A stretch of 64,000 nucleotides of DNA from Yersinia intermedia (GCF_900635455.1 NZ_LR134116.1:1054001-1118000), one strand, 5' to 3'. Shown: positions 27,252 to 37,470, counted from the first letter of the stretch. Numbers and translations: made by a program. The notes: generated by a model not told the origin, from the letters alone.

Positions 27252-27265
27252 AGTGGGTGTGGATC

Positions 27266-27294
27266 CCCTCATTTTTATGCCATAAAAGTGAGGG
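27266..27294. other. 13-bp hairpin just after nrdF
   Basis: CCCTCATTTTTAT and ATAAAAGTGAGGG pair with one G-T wobble around a three-base loop. It starts about 20 bases after the nrdF stop and has no T-run. It probably protects the 3' end of the nrd mRNA. Confidence 0.55.
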
Positions 27295-27315
27295 TGAGGC
27301 GCAGGCGGGGAAAGC

Positions 27316-28314
<999 letters not shown>

Positions 28315-28331
28315 TCATTCAGTGCCGCGCA

Positions 28332-30482
28332 TTACAGCGAGCAAGAAACACAGCCTTCGACTTCCGTGCCTTCAAGTGCCATCTGGCGCAGCCGGATGTA
28401 ATAAATGGTCTTAATCCCTTTTTTCCAGGCATAAATTTGCGCTTTATTAATATCGCGGGTGCTGGCGGTATCACGGAAGAACAGGGTCAGTGATAGCCCT
28501 TGATCGACATGCTGTGTTGCCTCCGCGTAGGTATCGATGATTTTCTCCGGCCCTATCTGATAAGCGTCCTGATAATATTCAAGGTTATCGTTAGTCATAT
28601 AAGGTGCGGGATAATATACCCGGCCAATCTTGCCTTCTTTGCGAATCTCAATCGGCGAGACAATCGGGTGAATACTCGATGTCGAATGATTGATATAGGA
28701 AATAGAACCGGTAGGGGGTACTGCCTGCAAGTTCTGGTTATAAATACCGTGTTCCATCACTGACTGGCGTAATGCGGCCCAGTCCTGCTGATCGGGCAGT
28801 ACAATAGCGGCCTGAGCAAATAGTGCCTGCACCTTGGCGGTTTTAGGCTGCCAGCGCTGTTCGATATATTTAGTGAAATAAGTACCTGAGGCATAATCTG
28901 ATTCATCGAAGCCTTTAAAGTGCTTACCCCGCTCTATTGCCAGTTGGTTTGAGGCACGGAGGGCATGATATACCACGGTATAAAAGTAGATATTGGTAAA
29001 ATCGAGCGCTTCTTCTGAGCCGTAGAAAATACGTTCGCGGGCCAGATAACCGTGCAGATTCATCTGCCCGAGGCCAATAGCATGAGATTCCTGGTTACCT
29101 TTCTCAATAGAGGGCACCGAGCGAATATTGCTCATATCGGACACGGCAGTCAGCCCACGAATAGCGGTTTCAATCGATTTGCCAAAGTCTGGTGAATCCA
29201 TGGTATGCGCGATATTCAGCGAACCAAGGTTACAGGAGATATCTTTGCCGATATGGCGATAACTAAGATCGTCGTTGTATTCGGTTGGTGAATTAACCTG
29301 CAAGATTTCTGAGCACAGATTGCTCATATTGATTCGGCCTTTAATCGGATTGGCGCGATTAACCGTGTCCTCAAACATCATGTAGGGGTAACCGGATTCA
29401 AACTGGATCTCGGCCAGAATCTGGAAGAACTCGCGCGCCTTGATTTTGCTTTTGCGGATACGCTTATCATCGACCATCGCGCGGTATTTTTCGCTAATAC
29501 TGATTTCTGACATTGGTACACCGTAAACCTGTTCTACATCGTAAGGAGAGAACAGGTACATTTCTTCGTTATTCTTCGCCAGCTCAAAGGTAATATCCGG
29601 GATAACCACGCCTAAGGAGAGGGTTTTAATTCGAACTTTTTCATCGGCATTTTCGCGTTTGGTATCCAGAAAACGTAAAATATCAGGATGATGGGCATGG
29701 AGATATACCGCTCCCGCACCTTGCCGTGCACCCAACTGATTAGCATAAGAAAAGGCATCTTCCAGCATTTTCATGATCGGGATGACGCCGGAGGATTGAT
29801 TTTCAATTCTTTTGATCGGCGCACCGACTTCACGAATATTACTTAGCAGGAAAGCGACCCCGCCGCCACGCTTGGACAATTGCAGTGCTGAGTTAATGGA
29901 GCGGCCAATTGACTCCATATTATCTTCAATACGTAACAAGAAGCAGGAGACAAGCTCACCACGCTGTTTTTTACCACAATTGAGGAACGTCGGCGTTGCT
30001 GGCTGGAATCGGCCAGAGATTATCTCTTCTACCAGTTCCTGCGCCAGTGTCGGGTTGCCTGCTGCCAGAGTCAGCGCCACCATGCAAACACGATCTTCAT
30101 AGCGTTCCAGATAACGTTTGCCATCAAAGGTTTTCAGGGTATAGCTGGTGTAATATTTAAATGCACCGAGGAAGGTAGGGAAACGAAATTTTTTGCTGTA
30201 GGCCTGTTGGAATAATCCTTTGATAAAGCTGAAATCGTACCTTTCCAGTACCTCTTTCTCGTAATATCCTTCTTCGACCAGATAATCGAGTTTTTCCTGC
30301 AAATTGTGGAAAAACACGGTGTTTTGATTCACGTGTTGCAAGAAATACTGGCGTGCCGCCAGTCGGTCTTTATCAAACTGGATATGTCCATCGGCATCAT
30401 AGAGGTTCAGCATCGCATTCAGCGAGTGATAATCAAGCTCGCTGCTGGATGGTTCAGTGATATTCAGTTTTGTCGTTGCCAA
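28332..30482 (-). CDS. nrdE: Class Ib ribonucleotide reductase, alpha (catalytic) subunit
   Basis: 716 residues. Substrate-site Cys in [16 protein letters not shown], active-site Cys in [26 protein letters not shown], the radical-transfer Tyr pair in [10 protein letters not shown], and the C-terminal redox Cys pair GCVSCSL. It lacks the long N-terminal ATP-cone of class Ia NrdA, which fits NrdE. It overlaps nrdI by 19 bp, so translation is probably coupled. Confidence 0.97.
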   Translation of the reverse strand: MATTKLNITEPSSSELDYHSLNAMLNLYDADGHIQFDKDRLAARQYFLQHVNQNTVFFHNLQEKLDYLVEEGYYEKEVLERYDFSFIKGLFQQAYSKKFRFPTFLGAFKYYTSYTLKTFDGKRYLERYEDRVCMVALTLAAGNPTLAQELVEEIISGRFQPATPTFLNCGKKQRGELVSCFLLRIEDNMESIGRSINSALQLSKRGGGVAFLLSNIREVGAPIKRIENQSSGVIPIMKMLEDAFSYANQLGARQGAGAVYLHAHHPDILRFLDTKRENADEKVRIKTLSLGVVIPDITFELAKNNEEMYLFSPYDVEQVYGVPMSEISISEKYRAMVDDKRIRKSKIKAREFFQILAEIQFESGYPYMMFEDTVNRANPIKGRINMSNLCSEILQVNSPTEYNDDLSYRHIGKDISCNLGSLNIAHTMDSPDFGKSIETAIRGLTAVSDMSNIRSVPSIEKGNQESHAIGLGQMNLHGYLARERIFYGSEEALDFTNIYFYTVVYHALRASNQLAIERGKHFKGFDESDYASGTYFTKYIEQRWQPKTAKVQALFAQAAIVLPDQQDWAALRQSVMEHGIYNQNLQAVPPTGSISYINHSTSSIHPIVSPIEIRKEGKIGRVYYPAPYMTNDNLEYYQDAYQIGPEKIIDTYAEATQHVDQGLSLTLFFRDTASTRDINKAQIYAWKKGIKTIYYIRLRQMALEGTEVEGCVSCSL

Positions 30483-30868
30483 AATTCAGTTACTCCCATG
30501 CGCACATTTGCCACATCTTCTGCTGTACCCAGTAGTTCAAAGCGATACAGATAAGGAACCTGACATTTTTGGGAGATGATTTTCCCTGCCAGGCAATAGG
30601 CGTCGCCAAAATTAGTGTTACCCGCCGCAATAACGCCGCGGATCAATGAACGGTTGTGTGGATCATTTAGAAATCGAATAACCTGTATCGGTACTGCTCC
30701 TATCGGGCTGCCGCCGCCATAGCTGGGTACTAACAAAATATAGGGTTGCTCAAGTTGTAGTTTCCCTCGCGCACCGGCAATGGGGATGCGTATTGCCGGG
30801 AGTGCTAACTTTTTGACAAAACGGTGAGTGTTCTCCGAAGAGCTGGAAAAATAGACCAGCGGATTCAT
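30464..30868 (-). CDS. nrdI: NrdI flavodoxin-like activator of NrdF
   Basis: 134 residues from [17 protein letters not shown], the conserved start with the FMN-binding SSSSENT loop; the frame continues upstream into nrdH but that is not NrdI sequence. VPSYGGG and AAGNTNFG complete the flavin site. NrdI supplies the oxidant that assembles the Mn(III)2-tyrosyl radical in NrdF. It lies 13 bp after nrdH. Confidence 0.94.
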   Translation of the reverse strand: MNPLVYFSSSSENTHRFVKKLALPAIRIPIAGARGKLQLEQPYILLVPSYGGGSPIGAVPIQVIRFLNDPHNRSLIRGVIAAGNTNFGDAYCLAGKIISQKCQVPYLYRFELLGTAEDVANVRMGVTEFWQRQN

Positions 30869-30881
30869 GTCGCTACCCTTA

Positions 30882-31118
30882 TCAGGCACTGACGGCCTGA
30901 ACCAATGCATTAATTTTGTCAGGGCGGAAGCCAGACCAATGCTCATTACCTGCAATAATCACCGGCACTTGCTGATAGCCAAGAGATTTCACATGATTTA
31001 ATGCTTGTAAATCTTCTGTTAAATCAATTGTTTGATAGGCTATTCCTTGTTTGTCAAATGCGCGGTAAGTGGCATTGCACTGGACACAATCAGGTTTACT
31101 GTAAATAATAATTATCAT
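30882..31118 (-). CDS. nrdH: NrdH glutaredoxin-like electron donor
   Basis: 78 residues. [21 protein letters not shown] carries the CxxC redox pair near the N-terminus, and [23 protein letters not shown] is the C-terminal NrdH signature. It reduces the NrdE C-terminal disulfide, taking electrons from thioredoxin reductase. First gene of the operon; the promoter with paired NrdR boxes lies upstream. Confidence 0.95.
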   Translation of the reverse strand: MIIIIYSKPDCVQCNATYRAFDKQGIAYQTIDLTEDLQALNHVKSLGYQQVPVIIAGNEHWSGFRPDKINALVQAVSA

Positions 31119-31233
31119 GATTCGTATTTACCTTTTATGTTAAGAAAAGGCGGATTAGCCGAGTTGTTGATGCGCTGTGACCACCTGCCTCTGATAATCA
31201 ACTGCGGTTTCATTTCCGTAGGTGATTAAATGA

Positions 31234-31280
31234 ATACTATATCTAGTGTTTATTTAATTCAACCACACTATATGTAGTTT
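31234..31280 (-). promoter_or_regulatory. nrdHIEF promoter with tandem NrdR boxes
   Basis: Two 16-bp boxes, ATACTATATCTAGTGT (31234-31249) and ACACTATATGTAGTTT (31265-31280), match the NrdR consensus ACACWATATATWGTGT. Their centres are 31 bp apart, three helical turns, as known for NrdR boxes. On the minus strand TTGAAT (31262-31257) and TAGTAT (31239-31234) with a 17-base spacer form a plausible -35/-10, so the proximal box covers the -10. This predicts repression by NrdR with ATP/dATP. Confidence 0.8.
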
Positions 31281-31285
31281 TTTTG

Positions 31286-31531
31286 ATGATTCAACAGCAA
31301 GTCAGAGATAGGGCCACCAACTCGGGGCACCGTGAGATGCTATCGGCAAGTCTGAGGCGTCAGTTGGTAGGGGGGGTTGAGGTTGAACAACAAGCTGGAG
31401 GAGTACAACTGCTGGCGCGACTGGGTAAGGGGTTTGCTGATTATGCCGTAGCAAGGTGGGCGCGACAGCAAGGGTTGGTGGTTCAGGCGCTGGCCCGCAG
31501 TGAGTTTAGTATCACTCGGGCCACCAATTAA
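31286..31531 (+). pseudogene. Remnant of a MocR/PdxR-type GntR-aminotransferase regulator (C-terminal end only)
   Basis: About 82 codons are left. The segment VEVEQQAGGVQLLARLGKGFADYAVARWARQQGLVVQALA resembles the C-terminal part of the aminotransferase-like domain of MocR regulators (usual GG.HLL..L / G..V..LS pattern). The N-terminal HTH and most of the PLP domain are missing, the frame opens right at the NrdR boxes, and it ends SITRATN before the family's usual final strand. It is most likely a deletion relic. Confidence 0.5.
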
Positions 31532-31619
31532 CCAAACCGCCAGATATCGTTATTAACACAAGTAGACACAGCAATGAGGGTGTTAAAATACCGGCGATGT
31601 ATTGGCTATCAGATTATTT

Positions 31620-31928
31620 TTAACGGCGTGCTAACAGCACACCCAGTACGATACCGATCGCAGCACCAATACCGACACCTTGCCATGGTTTGTCGCGGAT
31701 GTAGTCATCTGCGTTACCTGCAACATCGCGTGCATGCTGTTTTAGGCTGGTCGAACCGTTGAAACGTGCTCGTGCATCACGTAATACACCTTCGGCATTG
31801 TGGCGCACCTTGGTCAGCTCCTCTTTGGTTTTCTCACCTGATGAACGCAAGACATTGTCGAGAGTATCTGCCAGAAGGGTCACGTCCTGATTGAGATCTC
31901 TTTCAATTTTTTCTGATTTCTTGAACAT
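31620..31928 (-). CDS. ygaM: DUF883 (ElaB/YqjD/YgaM) ribosome- and membrane-associated protein
   Basis: 102 residues from MFKKSEKIERD, chosen because TGGAG lies seven bases upstream of this ATG. A helical, charged N-terminal part (NQDVTLLADTLDNVLRSSGEKTKEEL) is followed by RDKPWQGVGIGAAIGIVLGVLLARR, a C-terminal membrane anchor with a GxxxG-like pattern and terminal arginines. Members of the family tether ribosomes to the inner membrane in stationary phase (shown for YqjD). Position next to nrdHIEF corresponds to E. coli ygaM. Confidence 0.85.
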   Translation of the reverse strand: MFKKSEKIERDLNQDVTLLADTLDNVLRSSGEKTKEELTKVRHNAEGVLRDARARFNGSTSLKQHARDVAGNADDYIRDKPWQGVGIGAAIGIVLGVLLARR

Positions 31929-32109
31929 TTGACGCTCCATTTTGCCTGATGAACATTAAGCATAGACCATCAAGTCGCTGTGACATGTGCTTCAGGACTA
32001 ATCCGAGGGCGAGCGGAGAATTAACCACAATGAAACTGCCGCACCGCGAATTGTTTTTAAATAATGTGAAGCATGATGCGTAGCGTAAATAACAATCACT
32101 ATTACTTTG

Positions 32110-32123
32110 TACATTTGGTTACT
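32110..32123 (+). promoter_or_regulatory. RstA-like box upstream of asr
   Basis: TACATTTGGTTACT matches 13 of 14 positions of the described RstA box TACATNTNGTTACA, a known activator site of the asr promoter in E. coli. It lies about 100 bp before the asr start. Confidence 0.65.
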
Positions 32124-32224
32124 TTACGAAACCAATGACTCACGGAAAGGAAAAATTGATTCCTCTATGATTCTTCCAACGGCCCCACAGGGGGCTTAGC
32201 GAAACAAACTCTGAGGATTTTAAA

Positions 32225-32578
32225 ATGAAAAAAGTATTAGCGCTGATCGTTGCTGCAACCATGGGTCTGTCTTCTGTTGCTTTCGCTGCTGAAACTACTG
32301 CAGCCGCTACAGCAGCACCAACTGCAACCAGCACTACTGCTGCTCCTGTCGCAGAAAACGCAGCACCAGCTAAAGCAACTCACCATAAAAAACATAAAGC
32401 AACCAAACAAACCACAGAACAAAAAGCACAATCTGCTAAAAAACATGTGAAAAAAGCACCAGCTCAAAAAGCACAGGCTGCTAAAAAACAAGTGAAAAAA
32501 GCGCCAGCTCAGAAAGCTCAGGCTGCTAAGAAACACCAGAAAGCCGCTAAAAAATCAGTAACAGCTCCAGCAGCATAA
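32225..32578 (+). CDS. asr: Acid-shock protein Asr
   Basis: 117 residues. Signal peptide [22 protein letters not shown], a Thr/Ala-rich segment, then a Lys/Ala/Gln-rich basic region with a 15-residue tandem repeat KK(H/Q)[12 protein letters not shown] at residues 72-86 and 87-101 and a third partial copy. The Ala/Thr segment and the basic repeats are the family hallmark. It is a periplasmic, intrinsically disordered protein strongly induced at low pH. RstA-type site upstream and a terminator downstream. Confidence 0.92.
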   Translation: MKKVLALIVAATMGLSSVAFAAETTAAATAAPTATSTTAAPVAENAAPAKATHHKKHKATKQTTEQKAQSAKKHVKKAPAQKAQAAKKQVKKAPAQKAQAAKKHQKAAKKSVTAPAA

Positions 32579-32626
32579 TTATGCCGGAATGCGGGCCATT
32601 GAGTACCGCACCGTCTAGCCAATTCC

Positions 32627-32658
32627 AGACACCCGGTTAATGCCGGGTGTCTTTTTTT
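32627..32658 (+). terminator. Intrinsic terminator after asr
   Basis: AGACACCCGG, loop TTAATG, CCGGGTGTCT, then seven T. Confidence 0.9.
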
Positions 32659-32672
32659 ATAGGCTAACCATC

Positions 32673-32771
32673 ATGATCAATCGTTATCTGTTTGAACTGA
32701 TTTTCAGTGTGATGACCCTATGTGGTGTATCACTTGCCTGTGCGCTGTTTCTTACCGACACCTTTATTTAG
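32673..32771 (+). CDS. Small single-helix membrane protein downstream of asr (YdgU-like position)
   Basis: 32 residues beginning MINRYLFELIFSVMTLCGVS, then LACALFLTDTFI: a short basic/aromatic start followed by one membrane helix. In E. coli a small acid-inducible membrane protein gene (ydgU) lies immediately after asr, and both size and position agree. The two sequences could not be aligned here. It starts 14 bases after the terminator T-run, so expression would need read-through or its own promoter; the sequence before the ATG has only weak GGCTAA as a ribosome site. Confidence 0.5.
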   Translation: MINRYLFELIFSVMTLCGVSLACALFLTDTFI

Positions 32772-32821
32772 TCTCGCAGAGTCTGGATGGCATGTGGCGT
32801 CACCCTAATAGTGTTGCAATA

Positions 32822-33853
32822 TCAGCGCAAAATATGTTGTTGATGAAGGAACTCAACGATCTGTTGAACCGTTTGTTGATGTAACTTTTCTCTTTTTGTC
32901 ACTGATGTTGCACAGATAAAGTCTTCGCCTTCCTCTGCCAGAACTGCGCGGGCTGTCGGTTTACAGGTTGGCAGGAAATCGAAATGGCCGCTGTGGGCTA
33001 AGGTTCTAGTGGTTATACCCGGCGGATTAAGCTGCTTTATCCATTCACTCCCGCCCAGATTTAATGCCATATTCGGTGAGATAAAATAGTGAGCATTAAT
33101 CAGAAGCAGTGGGGCTGTTAAATGAAACAAGCTACTGTTTTGATAAAATGGCACCATGCCGGGGTCCAAAGCGACCGCAAAACGTAAACGTTTATCGGCA
33201 TAATTCCCTTCAAATTTCCGCACTGGAAGTGCCTTTAATTTTACGTCCGCACGGGTATAAAACTGGCAGTTGGCTTGTTCGGGTTGCTGTTGGCAGCCGG
33301 CAATGAAACGTGGAAATGAAAGCGTTGCACCCAATGCCGCAATGGCACTGTAACCCCCTTTCGAATGGCCAATGACCCCAACAGGTTGATTATCCAGTAC
33401 CGACTTCCAGCGTGAATCAGACAGTAGTGCACTAATAATAAAAGAGATATCTTCAGTTTGTAACCATAGCTGTGCTGATTCAGCCGGTATTGAGTTGCCA
33501 GTGGTACTACCCGGATGATTGGCTGCGACTACCACCATTCCTTGCTGTACCAACTTATCTGCCAACCACGCCATACTGGTATTGTTTCCACCACTGCCGT
33601 GACTGAGGACAACCAATGGGAACTGGCCTGCGGCAAGGGGGGCGTCAGGTAAAACCGAGATACTGTTGAAGACGGCGTTATCAGCCAGTAGGGTTGTTGT
33701 TCCCTGTTTCGCCGTTGGATAATAAATTAAGCTATCAAGTTGGCGCTGGCGTTGAGTGTCATTGAATGAAACGTGAGTAACCGCTGTTTGCCAGCCATAA
33801 CTGACCATCGGGAAAAACAGCAAAAAACAGAAGCACAGCACAGCATTTTTCAT
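32822..33853 (-). CDS. Exported alpha/beta-hydrolase (PAF-acetylhydrolase-like)
   Basis: 343 residues with a signal peptide (MKNAVLCFCFLLFFPMVSYG). Alpha/beta-hydrolase landmarks: LVVLSHGSGGNNTSMAWLAD (oxyanion region), VVAANHPGSTTGN, nucleophile elbow GVIGHSKGGYSA (Ser at about 164), and a possible catalytic His in TLAHSGHFDFLPTC. The family includes dienelactone and platelet-activating-factor acetylhydrolases; the substrate cannot be told. Cys-containing loops suggest disulfides. Divergent from a membrane-anchored AraC regulator that may control it. Confidence 0.8.
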   Translation of the reverse strand: MKNAVLCFCFLLFFPMVSYGWQTAVTHVSFNDTQRQRQLDSLIYYPTAKQGTTTLLADNAVFNSISVLPDAPLAAGQFPLVVLSHGSGGNNTSMAWLADKLVQQGMVVVAANHPGSTTGNSIPAESAQLWLQTEDISFIISALLSDSRWKSVLDNQPVGVIGHSKGGYSAIAALGATLSFPRFIAGCQQQPEQANCQFYTRADVKLKALPVRKFEGNYADKRLRFAVALDPGMVPFYQNSSLFHLTAPLLLINAHYFISPNMALNLGGSEWIKQLNPPGITTRTLAHSGHFDFLPTCKPTARAVLAEEGEDFICATSVTKREKLHQQTVQQIVEFLHQQHILR

Positions 33854-34017
33854 GATTTAATATCCTGACTGATTGAGTTCTGTGTCACCTTAGAGGGAAG
33901 GGAATTTAGCCGCGACCTCGATCATGATCCAGTCCCTGAACCTGCTTGTTTTCGCTTATCTGGCTGTCTACACTACAAAACCGTTATTCACGATATCCAC
34001 TTGTTAAGGCAAGGGTT

Positions 34018-35031
34018 ATGCCACTGATCCCCGTCTCTTTTCTGTTATCAATTTTATGTATTGGTTTGTTTTATCATTTGATTAAATCCGGTAAGCAGAG
34101 CGGATTCTTACTGCTGCTATTGCTGGTTTGTGCATTACAAAGCGGGTTGATTGGCTTGCGCTACGGCTATCATCTTGCCCTGTTTAATGGCTTACAACCT
34201 ATCGTCGCTATGACTATCCCACCGCTGACCTATTTAGCACTCCGCAGTACAGCCGAGGAGAGAAGGGTGGGTATGTGCCAGCCTGGGATACATGCTTTAG
34301 GCCCTATCGGTACGGCAATTTGTGTCTGGATCGCGCCGCAGTGGCTCGATGCAATGGTCATTATCAGTTATTTGTCTTATGGCCTTGCGGTGCTGGTTTA
34401 CTTGCGTCCTGGTGAGGATCGTTTGCAACAGATCGCTGTGGAAAAAAGTTGGCTTAGCTACCGCTTATGGCTTCTTATGGCTATCTTGCTGATTGGGTCG
34501 GGGGTGGGCGATATCATTATCAGCGCCGACTATGCATTTTTTGCCGGAAATCAGGCTGGGCTAATAGTCAGCCTCAGTAATCTTCTGATTACGTTGGCGA
34601 TGTGCTACACCCTGGCGACCAGCGCACATCGTGAAGAGCCGACGGTTGAGTTGGCGGTAACGGATGATAAGCCATTAGCTGAATCGCTGGAGGCACTTTT
34701 CTCTATCATCTTATTGACCTTAAAGAAAAATAATCTGTATCTGGAGAGCCAACTCAACTTGTCAACGTTGGCGCGCAAAGTTGGCGTTGCCCCGCGCAAA
34801 GTGTCGCAGGCGATTAATCAGCAAACGGGGCAAAATGTTTCGCAATACGTTAATCAGTTGCGGGTCGATCATGCCGCGATGCTATTGATGCGTACGGGGC
34901 TACCGGTGATCGATATTATGCTAGAGGCGGGGTTTCAGACTAAATCCAATTTCAATCGCGAGTTTATGCGAGTTAAGGGCATGACCCCATCGCAATGGCG
35001 TGAAAACAGGCCCTCACGGGAGGCTGAATAA
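34018..35031 (+). CDS. AraC-family regulator with an N-terminal membrane domain
   Basis: About 337 residues from the ATG at 34018 (TTAAGGCAAGGG upstream); the open frame starts earlier but only with hydrophilic codons. Roughly seven hydrophobic segments fill residues 1-210 (IPVSFLLSILCIGLFYHLI ... LIVSLSNLLITLAMCYTLA), then an AraC/XylS HTH domain (NLSTLARKVGVAPRKVSQAIN, IDIMLEAGFQTKSNFNREFMRVKGMTPSQWR). Membrane-bound AraC proteins sense envelope or extracellular signals. Divergent from the exported hydrolase with 164 bp between starts. Confidence 0.8.
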   Translation: MPLIPVSFLLSILCIGLFYHLIKSGKQSGFLLLLLLVCALQSGLIGLRYGYHLALFNGLQPIVAMTIPPLTYLALRSTAEERRVGMCQPGIHALGPIGTAICVWIAPQWLDAMVIISYLSYGLAVLVYLRPGEDRLQQIAVEKSWLSYRLWLLMAILLIGSGVGDIIISADYAFFAGNQAGLIVSLSNLLITLAMCYTLATSAHREEPTVELAVTDDKPLAESLEALFSIILLTLKKNNLYLESQLNLSTLARKVGVAPRKVSQAINQQTGQNVSQYVNQLRVDHAAMLLMRTGLPVIDIMLEAGFQTKSNFNREFMRVKGMTPSQWRENRPSREAE

Positions 35032-35288
35032 GATTTTATTATCCGTAACTGAGTTAGCCCTCTTTTGTGGCGGCTCACCCGCTACGGGCGGTTTTGGTAT
35101 GCGACTGCTATGGCGACACTACCACGCCAGCAACGGATTATTAACGCGCCAGTCGGGTAAAAATGGTGTTGTTTGGCTCGCCGGTGTGTGGACTATTCCG
35201 AAATAGTCGTTTTGAGCCAATAAATACGTGGTTTCCCTTATTTATTACGGTAAGGTCGCTCAATAGCAGTCAAAAAGAGGGGAAATAA

Positions 35289-35624
35289 ATGTATTTACGG
35301 CCAGATGAAGTGGCTAAGGTCCTGGAGAATGCCGGTTTTGATCGGGATTATACAGTGGATCAGGCTTACGGTTATCGCAAAGCGGAACATTACGTTTATG
35401 TTAACCGCGAAGCCCGAATGGGCAGGACAGCATTGGTTATTCATCCCGCGCAAAAAGATAAAAGCTTGCTATTTGCCACACCAACGGCAACTATTCGTAT
35501 CAGTGATAAGTATGTCGAGTTTCCGCTTTATCTGGCCGGTGAAGCTGACGACCGCTATGGTATTGCCCACGGTTTTAGCTCAAGAGAAATGCTATTGCGC
35601 TATCTAAACAGTATGTACCCGTAA
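35289..35624 (+). CDS. Conserved protein, DUF2002-like
   Basis: 111 residues with GAGGGGAAATAA upstream of the [39 protein letters not shown] and [21 protein letters not shown] are strongly conserved in enterobacterial proteins that I recall as the DUF2002 family. No signal peptide or membrane helix; a small mixed alpha/beta cytoplasmic protein. No function is known to me. It stands alone between the AraC gene and a convergent small gene. Confidence 0.7.
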   Translation: MYLRPDEVAKVLENAGFDRDYTVDQAYGYRKAEHYVYVNREARMGRTALVIHPAQKDKSLLFATPTATIRISDKYVEFPLYLAGEADDRYGIAHGFSSREMLLRYLNSMYP

Positions 35625-35673
35625 AACTAGCCCACCTTGGCGCAATAAATTTCACCGCGCCGTAGTGCCAGAA

Positions 35674-36123
35674 TCAATGCAATACGGCGTCTGCTTCCTG
35701 ATTAAATTGCATATTATACTGTCGGCGGAATTGCGCCAATTCAAAGGCATCTAAATCCAGTTCTGCGAAATAGAACAAAGCCGCTTCGGTATGTTCGGCT
35801 GTTAGCATTGGGGATATATGTGAGCGAATCAGCGTATTGCGCCATTGCATCACATTTTCGTCGGAAGGATCTTTGATAAAGGTTTGGTAAATAAAGACCA
35901 GATAAGCTGCCTTTCTCACATCCTCGGCATAGCCATTGCTGGTGGAGCGGATAAACATTTGTGTCTGGCGTTGCCCCATTTCTTGCAACATTGATTCAAT
36001 ATAAATCGGTTTTATCTTCAGTAAATTGGCCAGTGTATCCACCGCTTTACGGGTATCGGATGTCAACACACGGTAGCCGACAATAAAAACTACGATCAAA
36101 ACAGCAATAATTATCCACGTCAT
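35674..36123 (-). CDS. yicN: DUF1198 (YicN-like) membrane protein
   Basis: 149 residues. One N-terminal TM helix (MTWIIIAVLIVVFIVGYRVL) followed by TSDTRKAVDTLANLLKIKPIYIESMLQEMG and a helical soluble domain (HTEAALFYFAELDLDAFELAQFRRQYN). Length and both end regions match my memory of E. coli YicN. Probably an inner-membrane protein with a cytoplasmic domain; function unknown. Confidence 0.75.
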   Translation of the reverse strand: MTWIIIAVLIVVFIVGYRVLTSDTRKAVDTLANLLKIKPIYIESMLQEMGQRQTQMFIRSTSNGYAEDVRKAAYLVFIYQTFIKDPSDENVMQWRNTLIRSHISPMLTAEHTEAALFYFAELDLDAFELAQFRRQYNMQFNQEADAVLH

Positions 36124-36214
36124 TGAGTGTTTCTTTGCGCCATAAAAGGTGTAATTGACAACGTAAAATTATCTGGCTGTTAAGACGCCTGAGTAGATAA
36201 AATCAACGAAGTGT

Positions 36215-36553
36215 TTAAGGGTTATCGCCACTGAAATTATCGCTATTTTTTTGCTGGTTATTCAGATGATGATTAAAAGCGGCAGCATCTTTCGCCAGAG
36301 CGTCAAGATGCGCACCCAGCACTTTAATTTGCCGAACCAATGAATGTTGCTCCGGCAAGGTGTTTGCGGTGTTAAGCTTTCTAAGCAACATATCATTTTT
36401 AGCACGCAATGCTGTTTCCCGTGCTTTTGACTGCTCCAGTTCATGTTTTAATGCATTGTAGCTTGCCTGCCATGTCTGGTGCTGTTTCTCAAAAGTTGAC
36501 TGCAACTCACTCATTGCATTAAGAAACTGTACTTCAAGCTCACGCATTGTCAT
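36215..36553 (-). CDS. Small coiled-coil protein, MbeD/MobD-like
   Basis: About 112 residues from MTMRELEVQFLNAMSELQ; the start is supported by AAGGA six bases before the ATG, while the frame runs 22 codons further without support. Almost the whole protein is predicted coiled coil (QHQTWQASYNALKHELEQSKARETALRAKNDMLLRKLN). The N-terminal pattern (RELE..FL.A...LQ..FE..H..W) recalls MbeD/MobD proteins of mobilisable plasmids, but the gene here is chromosomal and has no mob neighbours. Function unknown. Confidence 0.6.
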   Translation of the reverse strand: MTMRELEVQFLNAMSELQSTFEKQHQTWQASYNALKHELEQSKARETALRAKNDMLLRKLNTANTLPEQHSLVRQIKVLGAHLDALAKDAAAFNHHLNNQQKNSDNFSGDNP

Positions 36554-36683
36554 TGCTTTTCCTTTATGACGGCTTCCGATTTTCATTGGCATTATAACGA
36601 AATCTGAGCATAACCTCACCCGCTAGAATCTGTCTTTCTAGCCCGGCACAGGATGCATCCGGGCGATGTATGACCGTTGGTTT

Positions 36684-36810
36684 TATACCCGTCATACTTC
36701 AAACTGCATGTGCGTTGGCTGCCATTACTCACCCAAGTCATTGAGTTATCTCAACTCCATGGGTTCATTTCGTTGCCGCCTTCCTGCAACTTGAATTATT
36801 TAGGGTATAT
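36684..36810. repeat. Dispersed intergenic repeat, copy 2
   Basis: Left end TATACCCGTCATACTTCAAA, right end TTGAATTATTTAGGGTATA: terminal inverted repeats. Interior words include TGCATGTGCGTTGGCTGC and GCCGCCTTCCTGCAAC. 127 bp, standing alone between a small coiled-coil gene and the cold-shock gene. Confidence 0.85.
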
Positions 36811-37082
36811 CATAATTTATGCACAATTTGTTTTTATCATTCATTAATACTCAAAATAAATAAGGCTTGCTATTAATATCTCAGCATGCGTTAATAGCTT
36901 CATCGGTTTGTAGCACAGACCTATTTATGTAAGCCATTTAAGTAAAGCAGTTCCTAGTTAAAGCGATATTTTTAGACATCACTTCTCCGACGAATTTCCT
37001 TCTTTAGTGCCCCCATAAGTAACTCTTGATCAGCAGACCACAATTGCCACGTTTTGGCACAAATAATGAAGGAAATATCTCT

Positions 37083-37295
37083 ATGTCTAATAAAATGACT
37101 GGTTTAGTAAAATGGTTTGACGCTGGTAAAGGTTTTGGTTTTATTTCTCCTGCTGACGGTAGCAAAGATGTATTCGTACATTTCTCTGCAATCCAGGGCA
37201 CTGATTACAAAACTCTTGATGAAGGCCAGAACGTAGAGTTCAGCATCGAACAAGGCCAGAAAGGCCCTTCAGCTGTAAACGTAGTAGCACTGTAA
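37083..37295 (+). CDS. Cold-shock-domain protein (CspA family)
   Basis: 70 residues from [30 protein letters not shown] precedes this ATG, and an upstream in-frame extension is untranslated leader. RNP1 is GKGFGFI and RNP2 VFVHFS, so the nucleic-acid-binding face is intact. Length equals CspA/CspE-type proteins. A long AT-rich 5' leader (about 250 bp) precedes it, as in cold-inducible csp mRNAs, but I see no exact cold box, so I do not name the paralogue. It acts as an RNA chaperone or antiterminator. Confidence 0.92.
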   Translation: MSNKMTGLVKWFDAGKGFGFISPADGSKDVFVHFSAIQGTDYKTLDEGQNVEFSIEQGQKGPSAVNVVAL

Positions 37296-37330
37296 TTTAC
37301 ACTGCTATCATGAACGTTTAGCTGTAATTA

Positions 37331-37356
37331 AATCTGGCTCAGGTCAGATTTTTTTT
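37331..37356 (+). terminator. Intrinsic terminator after the cold-shock gene
   Basis: AATCTG, eight-base loop, CAGATT, then TTTTTT. Confidence 0.85.
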
Positions 37357-37449
37357 GGTAAACGCATTGTTGGTAACACTATTGTTGGAAAGTTGCGATA
37401 GCGATGATGGCCTAAGCCGGAGCAGACAATAATATCCTCAATAATATTA

Positions 37450-37470
37450 TTCTTATTTCTTAAATAAGAA
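37450..37470. other. AT-only 9-bp hairpin
   Basis: TTCTTATTT, loop CTT, AAATAAGAA; perfect arms. It sits between the cold-shock gene and its convergent neighbour. Function not clear. Confidence 0.5.

Larger units (their letters stand above)
26668..27315. other. AT-rich proU regulatory region and nrd 3' region
   Basis: About 650 bp between proV and the end of nrdF, both on the minus strand. The half nearest proV is AT-rich, as expected of the osmoregulated, H-NS-bound proU control region. No ORF with a ribosome site was seen. The half nearest nrdF holds two hairpins listed separately. Confidence 0.55.

Noticed and set aside
32438..32560. 45-bp tandem repeat that might suggest a minisatellite or CRISPR-like array
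   Set aside because: It codes for the 15-residue basic repeats of Asr in frame; there are no spacers.
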